Origin: an uncultured Collinsella sp.
Lineage (GTDB): Bacteria > Actinomycetota > Coriobacteriia > Coriobacteriales > Coriobacteriaceae
Direction of reading: 5' to 3'
Length of the DNA: 16,177 bases
Assembly: GCA_902495155.1 (NCBI GenBank)
Contig: CABUWD010000039.1
Location: forward strand, 1-16,177
This document shows positions 1 through 6,404 of the stretch, in pieces (position 1 is the first letter of the stretch; each line of letters starts with the position of its first letter). Under the pieces are notes generated by a model, which searched no databases, was not told the origin of the DNA, and worked only from the letters and a program-made list of their open reading frames with translations. The position numbers and the translations under genes are program-made.

Positions 1-371
1 CTGATCTCTTCCTCGACAGCATCGGGAAGCTTCATGCCCTTGCGGCTAAAGAACTTGATGCCGTTGAACTCCGGCGGATTGTGCGAAGCAGAGATGACGA
101 TGCCGCCGTCGAGCTCGTTCTGAACGGTGAGCAGTGCCACGGCAGGCGTGGGGATGACGCCGCAGCAGTGCGGACGGCCGCCCTCGGCCATAATGCCGGC
201 GGTCAGAGCGCTCTCGAGCATGGTGCCCGAAAGGCGCGTGTCACGGCCGATGCAGATGTCCGGACCAAGAAACTTGGTCGCCGCGCGGCCCAGGCGAAAC
301 GCGAGGTCACACGAAAGATCGGCGTTGGCGACGCCACGGACGCCGTCGGTACCGAAGATGTTCTGGGGCAT
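1..371 (-). CDS. glmM: Phosphoglucosamine mutase GlmM, N-terminal part
   Basis: This enzyme converts glucosamine-6-phosphate to glucosamine-1-phosphate in the cytoplasm, the step leading to UDP-GlcNAc for peptidoglycan. The reading frame starts at ATG 371-369 with MPQNIFGTDGVRG, the typical GlmM opening. About 123 codons are present and the rest lies beyond the left edge. The phosphoserine loop ISASHNPP is at residues 93-100, with Ser96 as the expected phosphorylated residue; the preceding GRDTRLSG segment (about 42-49) is also typical. It lies downstream of rpsI on the same strand but behind a strong terminator, so it probably has its own promoter between 372 and 415. Position next to rpsI-rplM is a common actinobacterial order. 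Identification is secure; only the truncation limits it. Confidence 0.95.
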   Translation of the reverse strand, partial: MPQNIFGTDGVRGVANADLSCDLAFRLGRAATKFLGPDICIGRDTRLSGTMLESALTAGIMAEGGRPHCCGVIPTPAVALLTVQNELDGGIVISASHNPPEFNGIKFFSRKGMKLPDAVEEEI

Positions 372-417
372 AGGATCGCTCCTTCCCTAGCAGGCGATAT
401 GCAACCGCCCACCCTAG

Positions 418-464
418 TCGAAAAAGAAAAGCGGGACCCGCCGAGGAATCGGCAGGCCCCGCTT
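418..464 (-). terminator. Rho-independent terminator after rplM-rpsI
   Basis: On the minus strand a 16-bp stem is formed by AAGCGGGGCCTGCCGA and its partner (positions 464-449 with 444-429), closed by a four-base loop and containing two G-T wobbles. It is followed by a T-rich tract (428-418). It lies just after the rpsI stop and before glmM, so it should end the ribosomal protein transcript. Confidence 0.9.
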
Positions 465-494
465 GTACATTGTATCTCGAAAGGAGATAAAACC

Positions 495-890
<396 letters not shown>

Positions 891-892
891 CT

Positions 893-1336
893 TTAAGCCT
901 CCAGCTCAATCTTCGTGGGGTTCTGGGCAGCATGCGGATGCTCGGCACCAGCGTAGACCTTAAGCTTGGTCATCTGGGCACGGCCGAGGGTGGTCTTGGG
1001 CAGCATACCGCGAACGGCGCGCTCGATGACCTTCTCCGGGTGCTTCTCCATAGCCTGGCGGAAGCTCTCAGCCTTGAGGCCGCCGTTGTAGCCGCTGTGG
1101 CGATAATAGGTCTTCGTATCGGCCTTGTTACCGGTAAGCTGGACCTTATCGGCGTTGATGACGACAACGAAGTCGCCGCAGTCGCTGTTGGGCGTGAACT
1201 GGGGCTTGTTCTTACCGCGCAGGATCATTGCGATCTGGGTGGCAAGACGGCCCAGGACAGCACCATCGGCGTCGACGAGAACCCAGTTGCGCTGGACCTC
1301 GCCCTGCTTGGCGTAGTGAGTCGATTTCGAAATCAC
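893..1336 (-). CDS. rplM: 50S ribosomal protein L13 (uL13)
   Basis: L13 is an early-assembling protein of the large ribosomal subunit. The frame gives 147 residues, normal for the family, with the typical WVLVDADGAVLGRLAT segment near residues 18-33, the GDFVVVINADKV segment near 54-65, and the RAVRGMLPK-LGR region near 107-118. The start is GTG at 1336-1334, chosen because a strong GGAGGAG ribosome binding site lies five bases upstream and the L13 alignment begins there. It is first in a two-gene operon with rpsI. A promoter-like pair is found about 65-95 bases upstream. Confidence 0.96.
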   Translation of the reverse strand: MISKSTHYAKQGEVQRNWVLVDADGAVLGRLATQIAMILRGKNKPQFTPNSDCGDFVVVINADKVQLTGNKADTKTYYRHSGYNGGLKAESFRQAMEKHPEKVIERAVRGMLPKTTLGRAQMTKLKVYAGAEHPHAAQNPTKIELEA

Positions 1337-1402
1337 TTAGACTCCTCCATGTACAGTACGTGTTGTTACAGAGATTCACGGGGCTCTGCAAGTAACCCGT
1401 CC

Positions 1403-1430
1403 ATATTACCCCGCTCGCCGTACGAGTCAA
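1403..1430 (-). promoter_or_regulatory. Candidate promoter of rplM-rpsI
   Basis: On the minus strand, TTGACT (1430-1425) and TAATAT (1408-1403) are separated by 16 bases and sit about 67 bases upstream of the L13 start. The -35 matches the sigma-70 consensus at 5 of 6 positions and the -10 at 4 of 6. The leader between here and the gene shows no strong hairpin that I could identify as an r-protein binding site. Confidence 0.5.
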
Positions 1431-1529
1431 CAGGTATTTTGGCTCCGACCAGAGTTTCTGCACATGTCATCCACGAGCCGTGATTTTCCAGCTCTTTAGC
1501 TGTTGTCATTTTTTGAGGGTTCGCCGTCG

Positions 1530-2408
1530 TTAGTGCTCAACGAACTCTTGGATTTCCGCGAGCAGGCGCTTTGCCTCCTGACGGCCCTGGATATACAGGT
1601 CCAAAAGCTTTGCCGAATCGTGCTCGACATGGCCGACCTCGACCGGCTGTTGCGGAGCGACGACCAACGCACGGCCCTCGCGCTCATACTTCCACAGGTG
1701 CATGCGCTGGATGTTGTAACGGTCATGGCGTGTCTCGATAGCCTCGAGCAGGTAGGGGTAGTCGGCATAGCGGGCGCGCGCGGCCGGCATAAACTCGTAG
1801 GGCTTTTTCTCGTATGAGCGGTCCTGCGTGACAATGACAACTGCGCGATCGAAGCCCGCCTCCTCGAGCACATGCTCGATGGGGATCGAATCGGCTACGC
1901 CACCGTCGACGTATTTGTGCCCGTCAATCTCGACCGGCGGCGTCACCAGCGGCAGCGAGGTCGAGGCACGCACGGCGTCGAGGTCGAGCACGGCGCTTTT
2001 GACCGGGAGGTACGTGGCGGTTCCAAAGAGCATGTCCGTCGCGACGGCGTACATCTCGATGGGGCTCGCGTCGAACGTCTCGTTGTCAAAGGGATCCAGG
2101 CGGTCCTGGACATCGTTGAAGATAAAGTCGTAACCCACAATAGAGCCCGTGGACGCAAACGATGCGGCGCCCATGAAGCGGCTGTCGTTGCAGAAAGCCA
2201 GGTTGATGCGGTTGGCACGGCCGATCTGGTGCGACTTGTAGTTCACGCCGTTGAGGGCGCCGGCCGAGACGCCGTACACCGCCGGGATTTCGACACCAGC
2301 CTCCATGAGGACGTCGAGCACGCCTGCGGTAAATTGCCCGCGAAAGCTACCGCCCTCCAGGACGAGCGCGACCTTGCCGGCGTTCTTTGCCTTATCTTCT
2401 GCAGTCAT
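1530..2408 (-). CDS. Patatin-like phospholipase family protein
   Basis: A 292-residue serine hydrolase of the patatin family, expected to hydrolyse acyl-ester bonds of lipids. The visible catalytic elements are the oxyanion-hole loop GGSFRG (residues 19-24), the nucleophile elbow GVSAG (46-50, Ser48) and the DGG motif (168-170) giving the Asp of the Ser-Asp dyad, in the order and spacing of the family. No signal peptide or membrane segment is seen, so it is probably cytosolic, like the bacterial YjjU/RssA-type homologues. The ATG at 2408 is preceded by AGGAGGT on the minus strand, which fixes the start. It appears to be a single gene with about 200 bases between it and rplM. The in vivo substrate cannot be read from sequence. 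Confidence 0.9.
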   Translation of the reverse strand: MTAEDKAKNAGKVALVLEGGSFRGQFTAGVLDVLMEAGVEIPAVYGVSAGALNGVNYKSHQIGRANRINLAFCNDSRFMGAASFASTGSIVGYDFIFNDVQDRLDPFDNETFDASPIEMYAVATDMLFGTATYLPVKSAVLDLDAVRASTSLPLVTPPVEIDGHKYVDGGVADSIPIEHVLEEAGFDRAVVIVTQDRSYEKKPYEFMPAARARYADYPYLLEAIETRHDRYNIQRMHLWKYEREGRALVVAPQQPVEVGHVEHDSAKLLDLYIQGRQEAKRLLAEIQEFVEH

Positions 2409-2495
2409 GTTGACCTCCTGCGATTGCGTTTTGGCCTTCTTCTACCCAGTTTTGGGATGGCGAGCGCGCAGGTTTTTCGAGGCGGTAGGTGAAGC

Positions 2496-2757
2496 GGAAA
2501 GTGTGTCCCAGTTTGAGGCGGGATTCCGGGACGCGCTTTCCGCTTGGACCGCCGCTGGGAAAGCGCGTCCCGTTCTGAGCGCGGATTCCGGGATGTACTT
2601 TCCGCTTGAGCTGCCATTGGGAAAGCATATCCCACTCTACGGCTCGATTCCGGGTCGCAGTTTCCGCTTGAGGCATCATCCGGAAACTACGTCCCAGTCT
2701 GAGCACGGATTCCGGGATGGACTTTCCGCCTGGGCCGCCATTGGGAAAGCGCGTCCC
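2496..2757. repeat. Tandem array of 62-bp units with internal inverted repeats
   Basis: Four full units repeat at an exact 62-bp period. The left arms begin at 2528, 2590, 2652 and 2714 and the matching right arms at 2558, 2620, 2682 and 2744; an extra lone right arm is at 2496. Each unit has 14-bp arms (GGGACGCGCTTTCC and its complement, perfect in the first unit) around a 16-base loop. Arm differences between units are often paired. The period is not a multiple of three and the array lies just upstream of the patatin gene, outside any credible gene. The function is unknown. Confidence 0.9.
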
Positions 2758-2789
2758 GGCCTGCGTTGACGCGGCGTTTTCTTTACGCC

Positions 2790-2825
2790 CGCGCCCTGCA
2801 TAGAGTTCGATTCTCCACGGTACGG
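2790..2825 (+). repeat. 36-bp direct repeat, copy 1
   Basis: This matches positions 3001-3036 at 34 of 36 bases, 211 bases apart. The core CAGAGTTCGATTCTCC (with T in place of the first C here) resembles a tRNA T-arm, but no tRNA body precedes it. Copy 1 borders the end of the 62-bp repeat array. Confidence 0.85.
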
Positions 2826-2898
2826 GGGATCCGTTGGTATGGGGGCATAGTTGGCAGAAGTGCCATCGGCAGCACATCTGTTTTGGGCTGGGGCCTTG

Positions 2899-3030
2899 CG
2901 CGGAGAATCCGCGTATTTGCTTCGCAAATACGCACCGGCTTCGGCCGCCTGTCGGCGTCCTCGCCCGCTCGCTACAAACGCTCCGCGTTTGTTTAACGCT
3001 CGCGCCCTGCACAGAGTTCGATTCTCCGCG
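2899..3030. other. Hairpin-rich element bounded by 11-bp inverted repeats
   Basis: CGCGGAGAATC at 2899-2909 is the exact reverse complement of GATTCTCCGCG at 3020-3030. Between them are a 10-bp perfect stem (2911-2920 with 2924-2933, loop TTC), a short CGGC/GCCG stem (2936-2947) and an 8-bp perfect stem (2974-2981 with 2985-2992, loop TCC). It could be a structured RNA, a small non-autonomous repeat element or a recombination-related structure. No open frame of credible quality covers it. The rest of the 2409-3037 gap shows nothing else that I recognise. Confidence 0.5.
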
Positions 3031-3036
3031 GTACGG
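3001..3036 (+). repeat. 36-bp direct repeat, copy 2, at the likely host-prophage junction
   Basis: This is the second copy of the repeat at 2790-2825, differing at two bases. It ends two bases before the integrase stop codon (TAG on the minus strand, 3040-3038). That places it where the left attachment site is expected, but the crossover point cannot be fixed without the other end of the prophage or an empty site. Confidence 0.8.
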
Positions 3037-3037
3037 A

Positions 3038-4549
3038 CTAGAAATAAAAAGGCAGGTAGATATGAGTATCTACCTGCCTGTTACTTATGGTGGAGCTGGC
3101 GTTCATTCGGTCGAACACCTCGCCACCTGGACCTATAGCGCCAGGCAGCGACGGATTATCGCCCAAGCCGGCAGAATCGTCAAACGTGAACGCCACGCGC
3201 AGGCCGTCGTCATCGTCGGGGCCGCCCAGCACCACGCGCGCCACGAACGTGCGCAGAAGCTGCGCGTCGTCCACCTCGGCGGCGGCCATGCCCTCAAGCC
3301 AGAACAGCGCGCGGTCGTAGTCAAGGCGGGCGGCCGCAAGGGCCTCGGCCGTGCGCAGCTCGTCCTTGAGGAGCGCCTGCCGCTGCTTCAGCGCGTCTAT
3401 GCGCTCCTTGCCGCCCGGCGGCGCGATGCCCGACTCGATGGCCGCCCATATGTTGGAGAACGCCGTCTCGATCTTGGCCAGCTCGCCCTTTATGGTCTCG
3501 CTCAAGGGCTTCTCGTCGGCGCGCTCCTCCTCGGCGTCGGCCAGCATGCGAGCGATGCGCTCGCGGCTGTCGGCGCTGCCCAGGGCCTCGCGCACGGCGT
3601 CGGCCACGCGCTTCTCCACGACATCGCGGCGCACGGTGCGCCCGCAGCTGCGGCAGCGGTAGTAGTGATAGGGCCTGCCCGACTTGCCCGTGCCGCTGGT
3701 GCCGGTCATCAGCCCGCCGTCGCGCCCGTCGTAGAGCTTGCCCGTGAGCGGGAAGTCCCACGCTTCGGTCTTGGCGCGGGGCCTGTGCGAGTCCTCAAGC
3801 ATCCGTATCACCCTCTCCTCGTCATCCATGGGAACGATGGCGGGCATGCCGCCGGGCACGACCACGCCCGCGTAGCGGTACTCCCCGCCGTTCTCCCGCC
3901 GCATCAGTATGCGGCGCACCGTCTGGAAGCGCCACTTGCCGCCGCGCTTGGTGCGGTACGGCTCCCAGGCGCGCACCACGTCGGCCACCGACTTGCCCGA
4001 CAAGACCATGCGCACGCCCAGGCGGATGGCGGCGGCCTCCTCCTCGTTGACCACGTAGCGCCCGTCCACTATGTCCCAGCCGTAGCGCACGCAGCCGTTG
4101 GCCATGCACCGCTCGGCGTTCTTCTGTATGCCGTCGCGTATGCGCTCGCCGTCGAGCGCGCTCTCGTACTCCGCCAGCACCTCCAGCATGCCCAGCTGCA
4201 GCACGCCCGCCGAGCCGTCCGAAATGTCCTCGCCCGCGTACAGTATCTCGACGCGGCAGCGGCGCAGCATGATGCGCGCCATGGCCATCTCGTCGCGGTT
4301 GCGCATGATTCGGGTAACTTTATATATGACCACGAAATCGAACAGCCCTCGCTTGGCGTCGGCCATCATGCGCTGGAACTCGGCGCGGTCGGTGTTGGTG
4401 CCCGTCTGCGCGAAGTCGCAGTACGTGGCCACCACGCGCAGGTCGTTCTCGGCGCAGTAGGCGCGGGACTTCTCCACCTGTATCTCTATGGACTCGCCGC
4501 GCTGGTTGTGGCTCGAGAAGCGGGCGTATATCGCCGCGCGCCCGCCCAC
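3038..4549 (-). CDS. int: Large serine recombinase (phage integrase)
   Basis: A 503-residue site-specific recombinase that would integrate the phage between attP and attB through a Ser-DNA intermediate. The N-terminal resolvase domain (about 5-150) has the YARFS motif with catalytic Ser12 and an IYKVTRIMRNRDE segment around 75-88 holding the conserved Arg residues (the usual Asp of DRL is Thr here). A recombinase domain follows (about 155-260). A zinc-ribbon region contains CRSC (299-302), with no obvious second Cys pair, and then a helical, probably coiled-coil stretch (about 350-425). The GTG at 4549 is preferred over the ATG at 4582: it directly follows the repressor stop, has GGAG upstream, and homologues start near this point. 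It is probably translated from the repressor transcript. Confidence 0.9.
   Translation of the reverse strand: MGGRAAIYARFSSHNQRGESIEIQVEKSRAYCAENDLRVVATYCDFAQTGTNTDRAEFQRMMADAKRGLFDFVVIYKVTRIMRNRDEMAMARIMLRRCRVEILYAGEDISDGSAGVLQLGMLEVLAEYESALDGERIRDGIQKNAERCMANGCVRYGWDIVDGRYVVNEEEAAAIRLGVRMVLSGKSVADVVRAWEPYRTKRGGKWRFQTVRRILMRRENGGEYRYAGVVVPGGMPAIVPMDDEERVIRMLEDSHRPRAKTEAWDFPLTGKLYDGRDGGLMTGTSGTGKSGRPYHYYRCRSCGRTVRRDVVEKRVADAVREALGSADSRERIARMLADAEEERADEKPLSETIKGELAKIETAFSNIWAAIESGIAPPGGKERIDALKQRQALLKDELRTAEALAAARLDYDRALFWLEGMAAAEVDDAQLLRTFVARVVLGGPDDDDGLRVAFTFDDSAGLGDNPSLPGAIGPGGEVFDRMNASSTISNRQVDTHIYLPFYF
3041..3079 (-). terminator. Rho-independent terminator at the integrase 3' end
   Basis: A perfect 13-bp stem (3079-3067 with 3062-3050, four-base loop) is followed on the minus strand by TTTTTATTTC (3049-3040). 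The hairpin lies inside the last codons of the integrase, so the same bases encode the C-terminal tail and end the repressor-integrase transcript. Confidence 0.8.
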
Positions 4550-4551
4550 GG

Positions 4552-5196
4552 CTACTCCATCTCGTCGGCGGCCTGGAACCACACCACCGTGCCGATCACG
4601 CGCACGGGTCCGTCGTCCATGCCGAAAATCATGTCCTCGTAGTCCTCGAAGCTATCCGCCGACAGCATCAGCTTGGTGCTGCCCTTGTACCAGCGGCGCA
4701 TGACCGCGCGGTAGTCCTCGGTCTCCACCACGGCGATGGACCCGTTGGCGGGCTGGCGGTCGGGGTCGACCAGCACGTGGCTGCCCTCGGGTATGACGCG
4801 GTTCATGCAGTCGCCCTCGACCTCCAGGGCGAACGCGCGCGGGTGCCCGGCGCACACCGAGGCGGGCACCTCAACGCGGTGCGCTATCTCCTCCTCGTCG
4901 GCGAGCGCGCCGGCATGCACGCGCCCGAGCGTGAGCAGCGGCACGGTTGCGCTGCTGGCCACCACGGGCATGGCACCGGCGGGCAAGACAACGCCATCTG
5001 TTCCCTCGTCAATAACCTCGCCTTTACTGATATTGAAATAATCCGCAATACGCTGAACTGCGCCCATGCGAGGCACTGCTCGCCCGTTTTCCCACTGAGA
5101 TACGGCCATAGCGGAGACGGCGGCAACTTTGCCGAACTCCTCCTGCGTCATGTCGTGCTGCGTCCTAATCCTTCGGATGTTCTCGGCTATGCTCAC
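4552..5196 (-). CDS. Phage repressor: HTH (XRE) plus S24/LexA-like domain
   Basis: A 214-residue CI/LexA-type repressor expected to keep the lytic operon off. Residues 4-58 form an XRE helix-turn-helix (recognition region SAMAVSQWENG, 28-38). The C-terminal half is an S24 fold with the cleavage-site-like VHAGA (Ala95-Gly96). The two catalytic positions are not canonical: the usual Ser in GDSM is Cys130 (GDCM), and the Lys expected in VKR aligns with Met166 (AVMRR). The domain may therefore be cleaved poorly or differently, or serve only for dimerisation. The start is GTG 5196, with AGGAGG four bases upstream. It is co-transcribed with the integrase, which starts two bases after its stop. Confidence 0.9.
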   Translation of the reverse strand: MSIAENIRRIRTQHDMTQEEFGKVAAVSAMAVSQWENGRAVPRMGAVQRIADYFNISKGEVIDEGTDGVVLPAGAMPVVASSATVPLLTLGRVHAGALADEEEIAHRVEVPASVCAGHPRAFALEVEGDCMNRVIPEGSHVLVDPDRQPANGSIAVVETEDYRAVMRRWYKGSTKLMLSADSFEDYEDMIFGMDDGPVRVIGTVVWFQAADEME

Positions 5197-5311
5197 GTGT
5201 CCTCCTTCCGCTGCGACCGTTAAAATCTTTTTACAGAATATGACAAATCTTCTTTACAGTCACTATATGTTTGGTTATAGTCTTAGGCATACCAAGCAAG
5301 GAGGTGATTCG
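5197..5311. promoter_or_regulatory. Divergent lysogeny switch region
   Basis: This AT-rich stretch separates the repressor from the Cro-like gene. Rightward: TTTACA (5253-5258), 17 bases, TATAGT (5276-5281), a strong sigma-70 match. Leftward: GTGACT (5263-5258), 17 bases, TATTCT (5240-5235), weaker. The two -35 elements share base 5258. TTTACAG occurs twice (5230-5236, 5253-5259), and TTGGT/ACCAA arms (5271-5275, 5291-5295) surround the rightward -10; both are candidate operators. The rightward promoter is well supported; the leftward promoter and operators are tentative. Confidence 0.6.
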
Positions 5312-5506
5312 ATGGAATTGGTTGATGCGCGCAAGAAGGCACGGTACTCACAGGAGGCCGTGGCTGGCCTTCTCAGCATCTCGCGGCCCACGTACGCAAA
5401 GATGGAAAGCAACCCCGATAGCGTGACTATCGAGGACGCCAAAAAACTGGCAAAACTTTTCGGCGTGCGTGTGGCTGATATTTTTTTCGGCAGCAACGAT
5501 AGTTAA
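5312..5506 (+). CDS. Cro-like helix-turn-helix regulator
   Basis: A 64-residue single-domain XRE protein. The helix-turn-helix covers about residues 11-36, with AGLLSISRPTYAKMESN as turn and recognition helix, followed by the conserved DAKKLAKLFGV segment of the family. It is the first gene of the rightward operon, facing the S24 repressor, the position of Cro-type antirepressors in lambdoid-like switches. The ATG at 5312 is chosen for the AAGGAGGTGA ribosome binding site just upstream. Its base composition is more AT-rich than that of the following genes. The role as Cro is inferred from position and size. Confidence 0.85.
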   Translation: MELVDARKKARYSQEAVAGLLSISRPTYAKMESNPDSVTIEDAKKLAKLFGVRVADIFFGSNDS

Positions 5507-5528
5507 ACCTATAGATAGGAGAGAAACC

Positions 5529-5867
5529 ATGACCACCAAGAGCCACCAGCCCGAGTTCGTCGCCGAGATCATCGGCAAAACGCTCGACCACCTCATCGAC
5601 GACCGCAAGCGCGTGGCCGTCAGCTTCGAGCTGGCCGAGAACGGCTGCATGGAGGAGACGCACGCCAGCCTCAAGCGCCGCATCGCGGCCATGTGGGGCT
5701 TCCAGACGAGCGGCATCGAGCTTCTGGAGGCGAGCACGACCTGGTTCGAGCTCGGCGGCATGCAGTTCAACGTCTACAGCTCCGTGCAGTTCAGCGTGAA
5801 CGGCAAGGGCTGGAGCACCGACTTCAAGACCATCGCGCGCGACACCGCGTACGACGAGAAGGAGTAG
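5529..5867 (+). CDS. Hypothetical phage protein
   Basis: A 112-residue protein that I do not recognise. It starts at ATG 5529 after a modest AGGAGAGA site. The N-terminal half is helical and charged (residues 8-55); the C-terminal half looks beta-rich (TTWFELGGMQFNVYSSVQF, about 70-88). There are no membrane segments or metal motifs. It is second in the early operon, between the Cro-like gene and a frameshifted small gene, and its codon use matches the rest of the operon, so it is a genuine gene of unknown role. Confidence 0.75.
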   Translation: MTTKSHQPEFVAEIIGKTLDHLIDDRKRVAVSFELAENGCMEETHASLKRRIAAMWGFQTSGIELLEASTTWFELGGMQFNVYSSVQFSVNGKGWSTDFKTIARDTAYDEKE

Positions 5868-5870
5868 GCC

Positions 5871-6115
5871 ATGCTGAACGAGGTGACCGTACGGGGGGGT
5901 TCACCGCCCTCAACGTGAAGAGCGGCAAGTGCGTGCTGCAGTTTGAGCTGGACCCGAAGTTCCGTGACTTCATCCCCAAGCTGGTGGAGTTCACGGGGCA
6001 GATGCTCAACATCCACGTGTACGACGACCAGGAGGTGATGTTCGTGGATAGGGACACCGGTGAGGTCGCCTACGAGGACGCCCTGCTACTTCTGCCGGGC
6101 GTCGAGGGCGAATGA
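5871..6115 (+). pseudogene. Small phage protein interrupted or recoded at a G7 run
   Basis: The natural start, ATG 5871, has GGAG overlapping the previous stop, but its zero frame ends after 15 codons. The coding-quality frame continues from the G7 run (5893-5899) to a stop at 6113-6115 and contains FTALNVKSGKCVLQFELDP and IHVYDDQEVMFVDRDTGEVAYED. A single -1 shift in the run joins both parts into an 81-residue protein (MLNEVTVRGGFTALN...). Bases 5894-5900 (G GGG GGT) fit the X XXY YYZ slippery form in the correct phase, so programmed frameshifting is possible. A lost G in the genome or a homopolymer sequencing error are alternatives. The function is unknown. Confidence 0.65.
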
Positions 6116-6297
6116 CCCCGATACAGCGCGCCATGTGCGACGAGTGCGCCGCCATGATGCGCGAGTTCTACAAGGACCCAGAGAACGAGAGGAAGTTCCA
6201 GGAATGGAAAAGATCAAGGGAAAGAGGGTGCGCGTCGCAGCCGGCAAGCGAAAGACGCGCACCGCAACGGTTCACTTCCGAACCGAGACCAGTGTAA
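6112..6297 (+). CDS. Small hypothetical phage protein with CxxC
   Basis: A 61-residue frame whose ATG overlaps the previous stop as ATGA. The first half (MTPIQRAMCDECAAMMREFY, then an acidic-basic helix to about residue 33) looks like real protein. The second half, from 6204 on, is read in a different frame from the next gene and is Arg/Ser/Pro-rich, so it may be little more than an overlap tail. It could alternatively be the N-terminus of a longer protein joined to the next frame. The function is unknown. Confidence 0.5.
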   Translation: MTPIQRAMCDECAAMMREFYKDPENERKFQEWKRSRERGCASQPASERRAPQRFTSEPRPV

Positions 6298-6404
6298 CAC
6301 CCGAGCAGCGCCGCGAGAGGCTGCAGGCCGTTTTCGCCGCCCTGTTCGTCTGCGCGTGCATCGCCGCCACATGGGCGCTGGAGGCAACAGTATGGCCGAG
6401 GTAG
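6204..6404 (+). CDS. Small membrane protein, hypothetical
   Basis: A 66-residue frame starting at ATG 6204, with AGAGGA about 10 bases upstream. The first 25 residues are strongly basic (KIKGKRVRVAAGKRKTR) and a single hydrophobic helix (AVFAALFVCACIAATWAL, about 43-60) lies near the C-terminus, which suggests an inner-membrane protein with a cytoplasmic basic N-terminus. It overlaps the preceding gene by 94 bases and the next by 13. There is no family match by eye. The coding quality is good downstream of 6300; the exact start is less certain. Confidence 0.5.
   Translation: MEKIKGKRVRVAAGKRKTRTATVHFRTETSVTPEQRRERLQAVFAALFVCACIAATWALEATVWPR

Noticed and set aside
1337..1529. Riboswitch or r-protein leader upstream of rplM
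   Set aside because: Only a promoter-like pair could be supported; no convincing conserved stem structure was found by eye.
2496..2757. CRISPR array
   Set aside because: The units are contiguous 62-bp repeats that differ throughout, with no constant repeat and variable unique spacers, and no cas genes are present.
2392..3012. A 206-codon minus-strand frame through the 62-bp repeats
   Set aside because: The repeat period is not a multiple of three, so each unit would encode different residues; the frame is open by chance.
2790..3036. tRNA or tmRNA 3' end as attachment site
   Set aside because: The GAGTTCGATTCTC core looks like a T-arm, but neither copy is preceded by D-arm, anticodon arm or an acceptor stem partner, and no CCA-type end follows.
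2834..4642. A 602-codon open frame on the plus strand opposite the integrase
   Set aside because: It is antisense to a clear serine recombinase, is dominated by Ala, His, Val and Leu from GC-rich complement, and shows no domain. It is a shadow frame.
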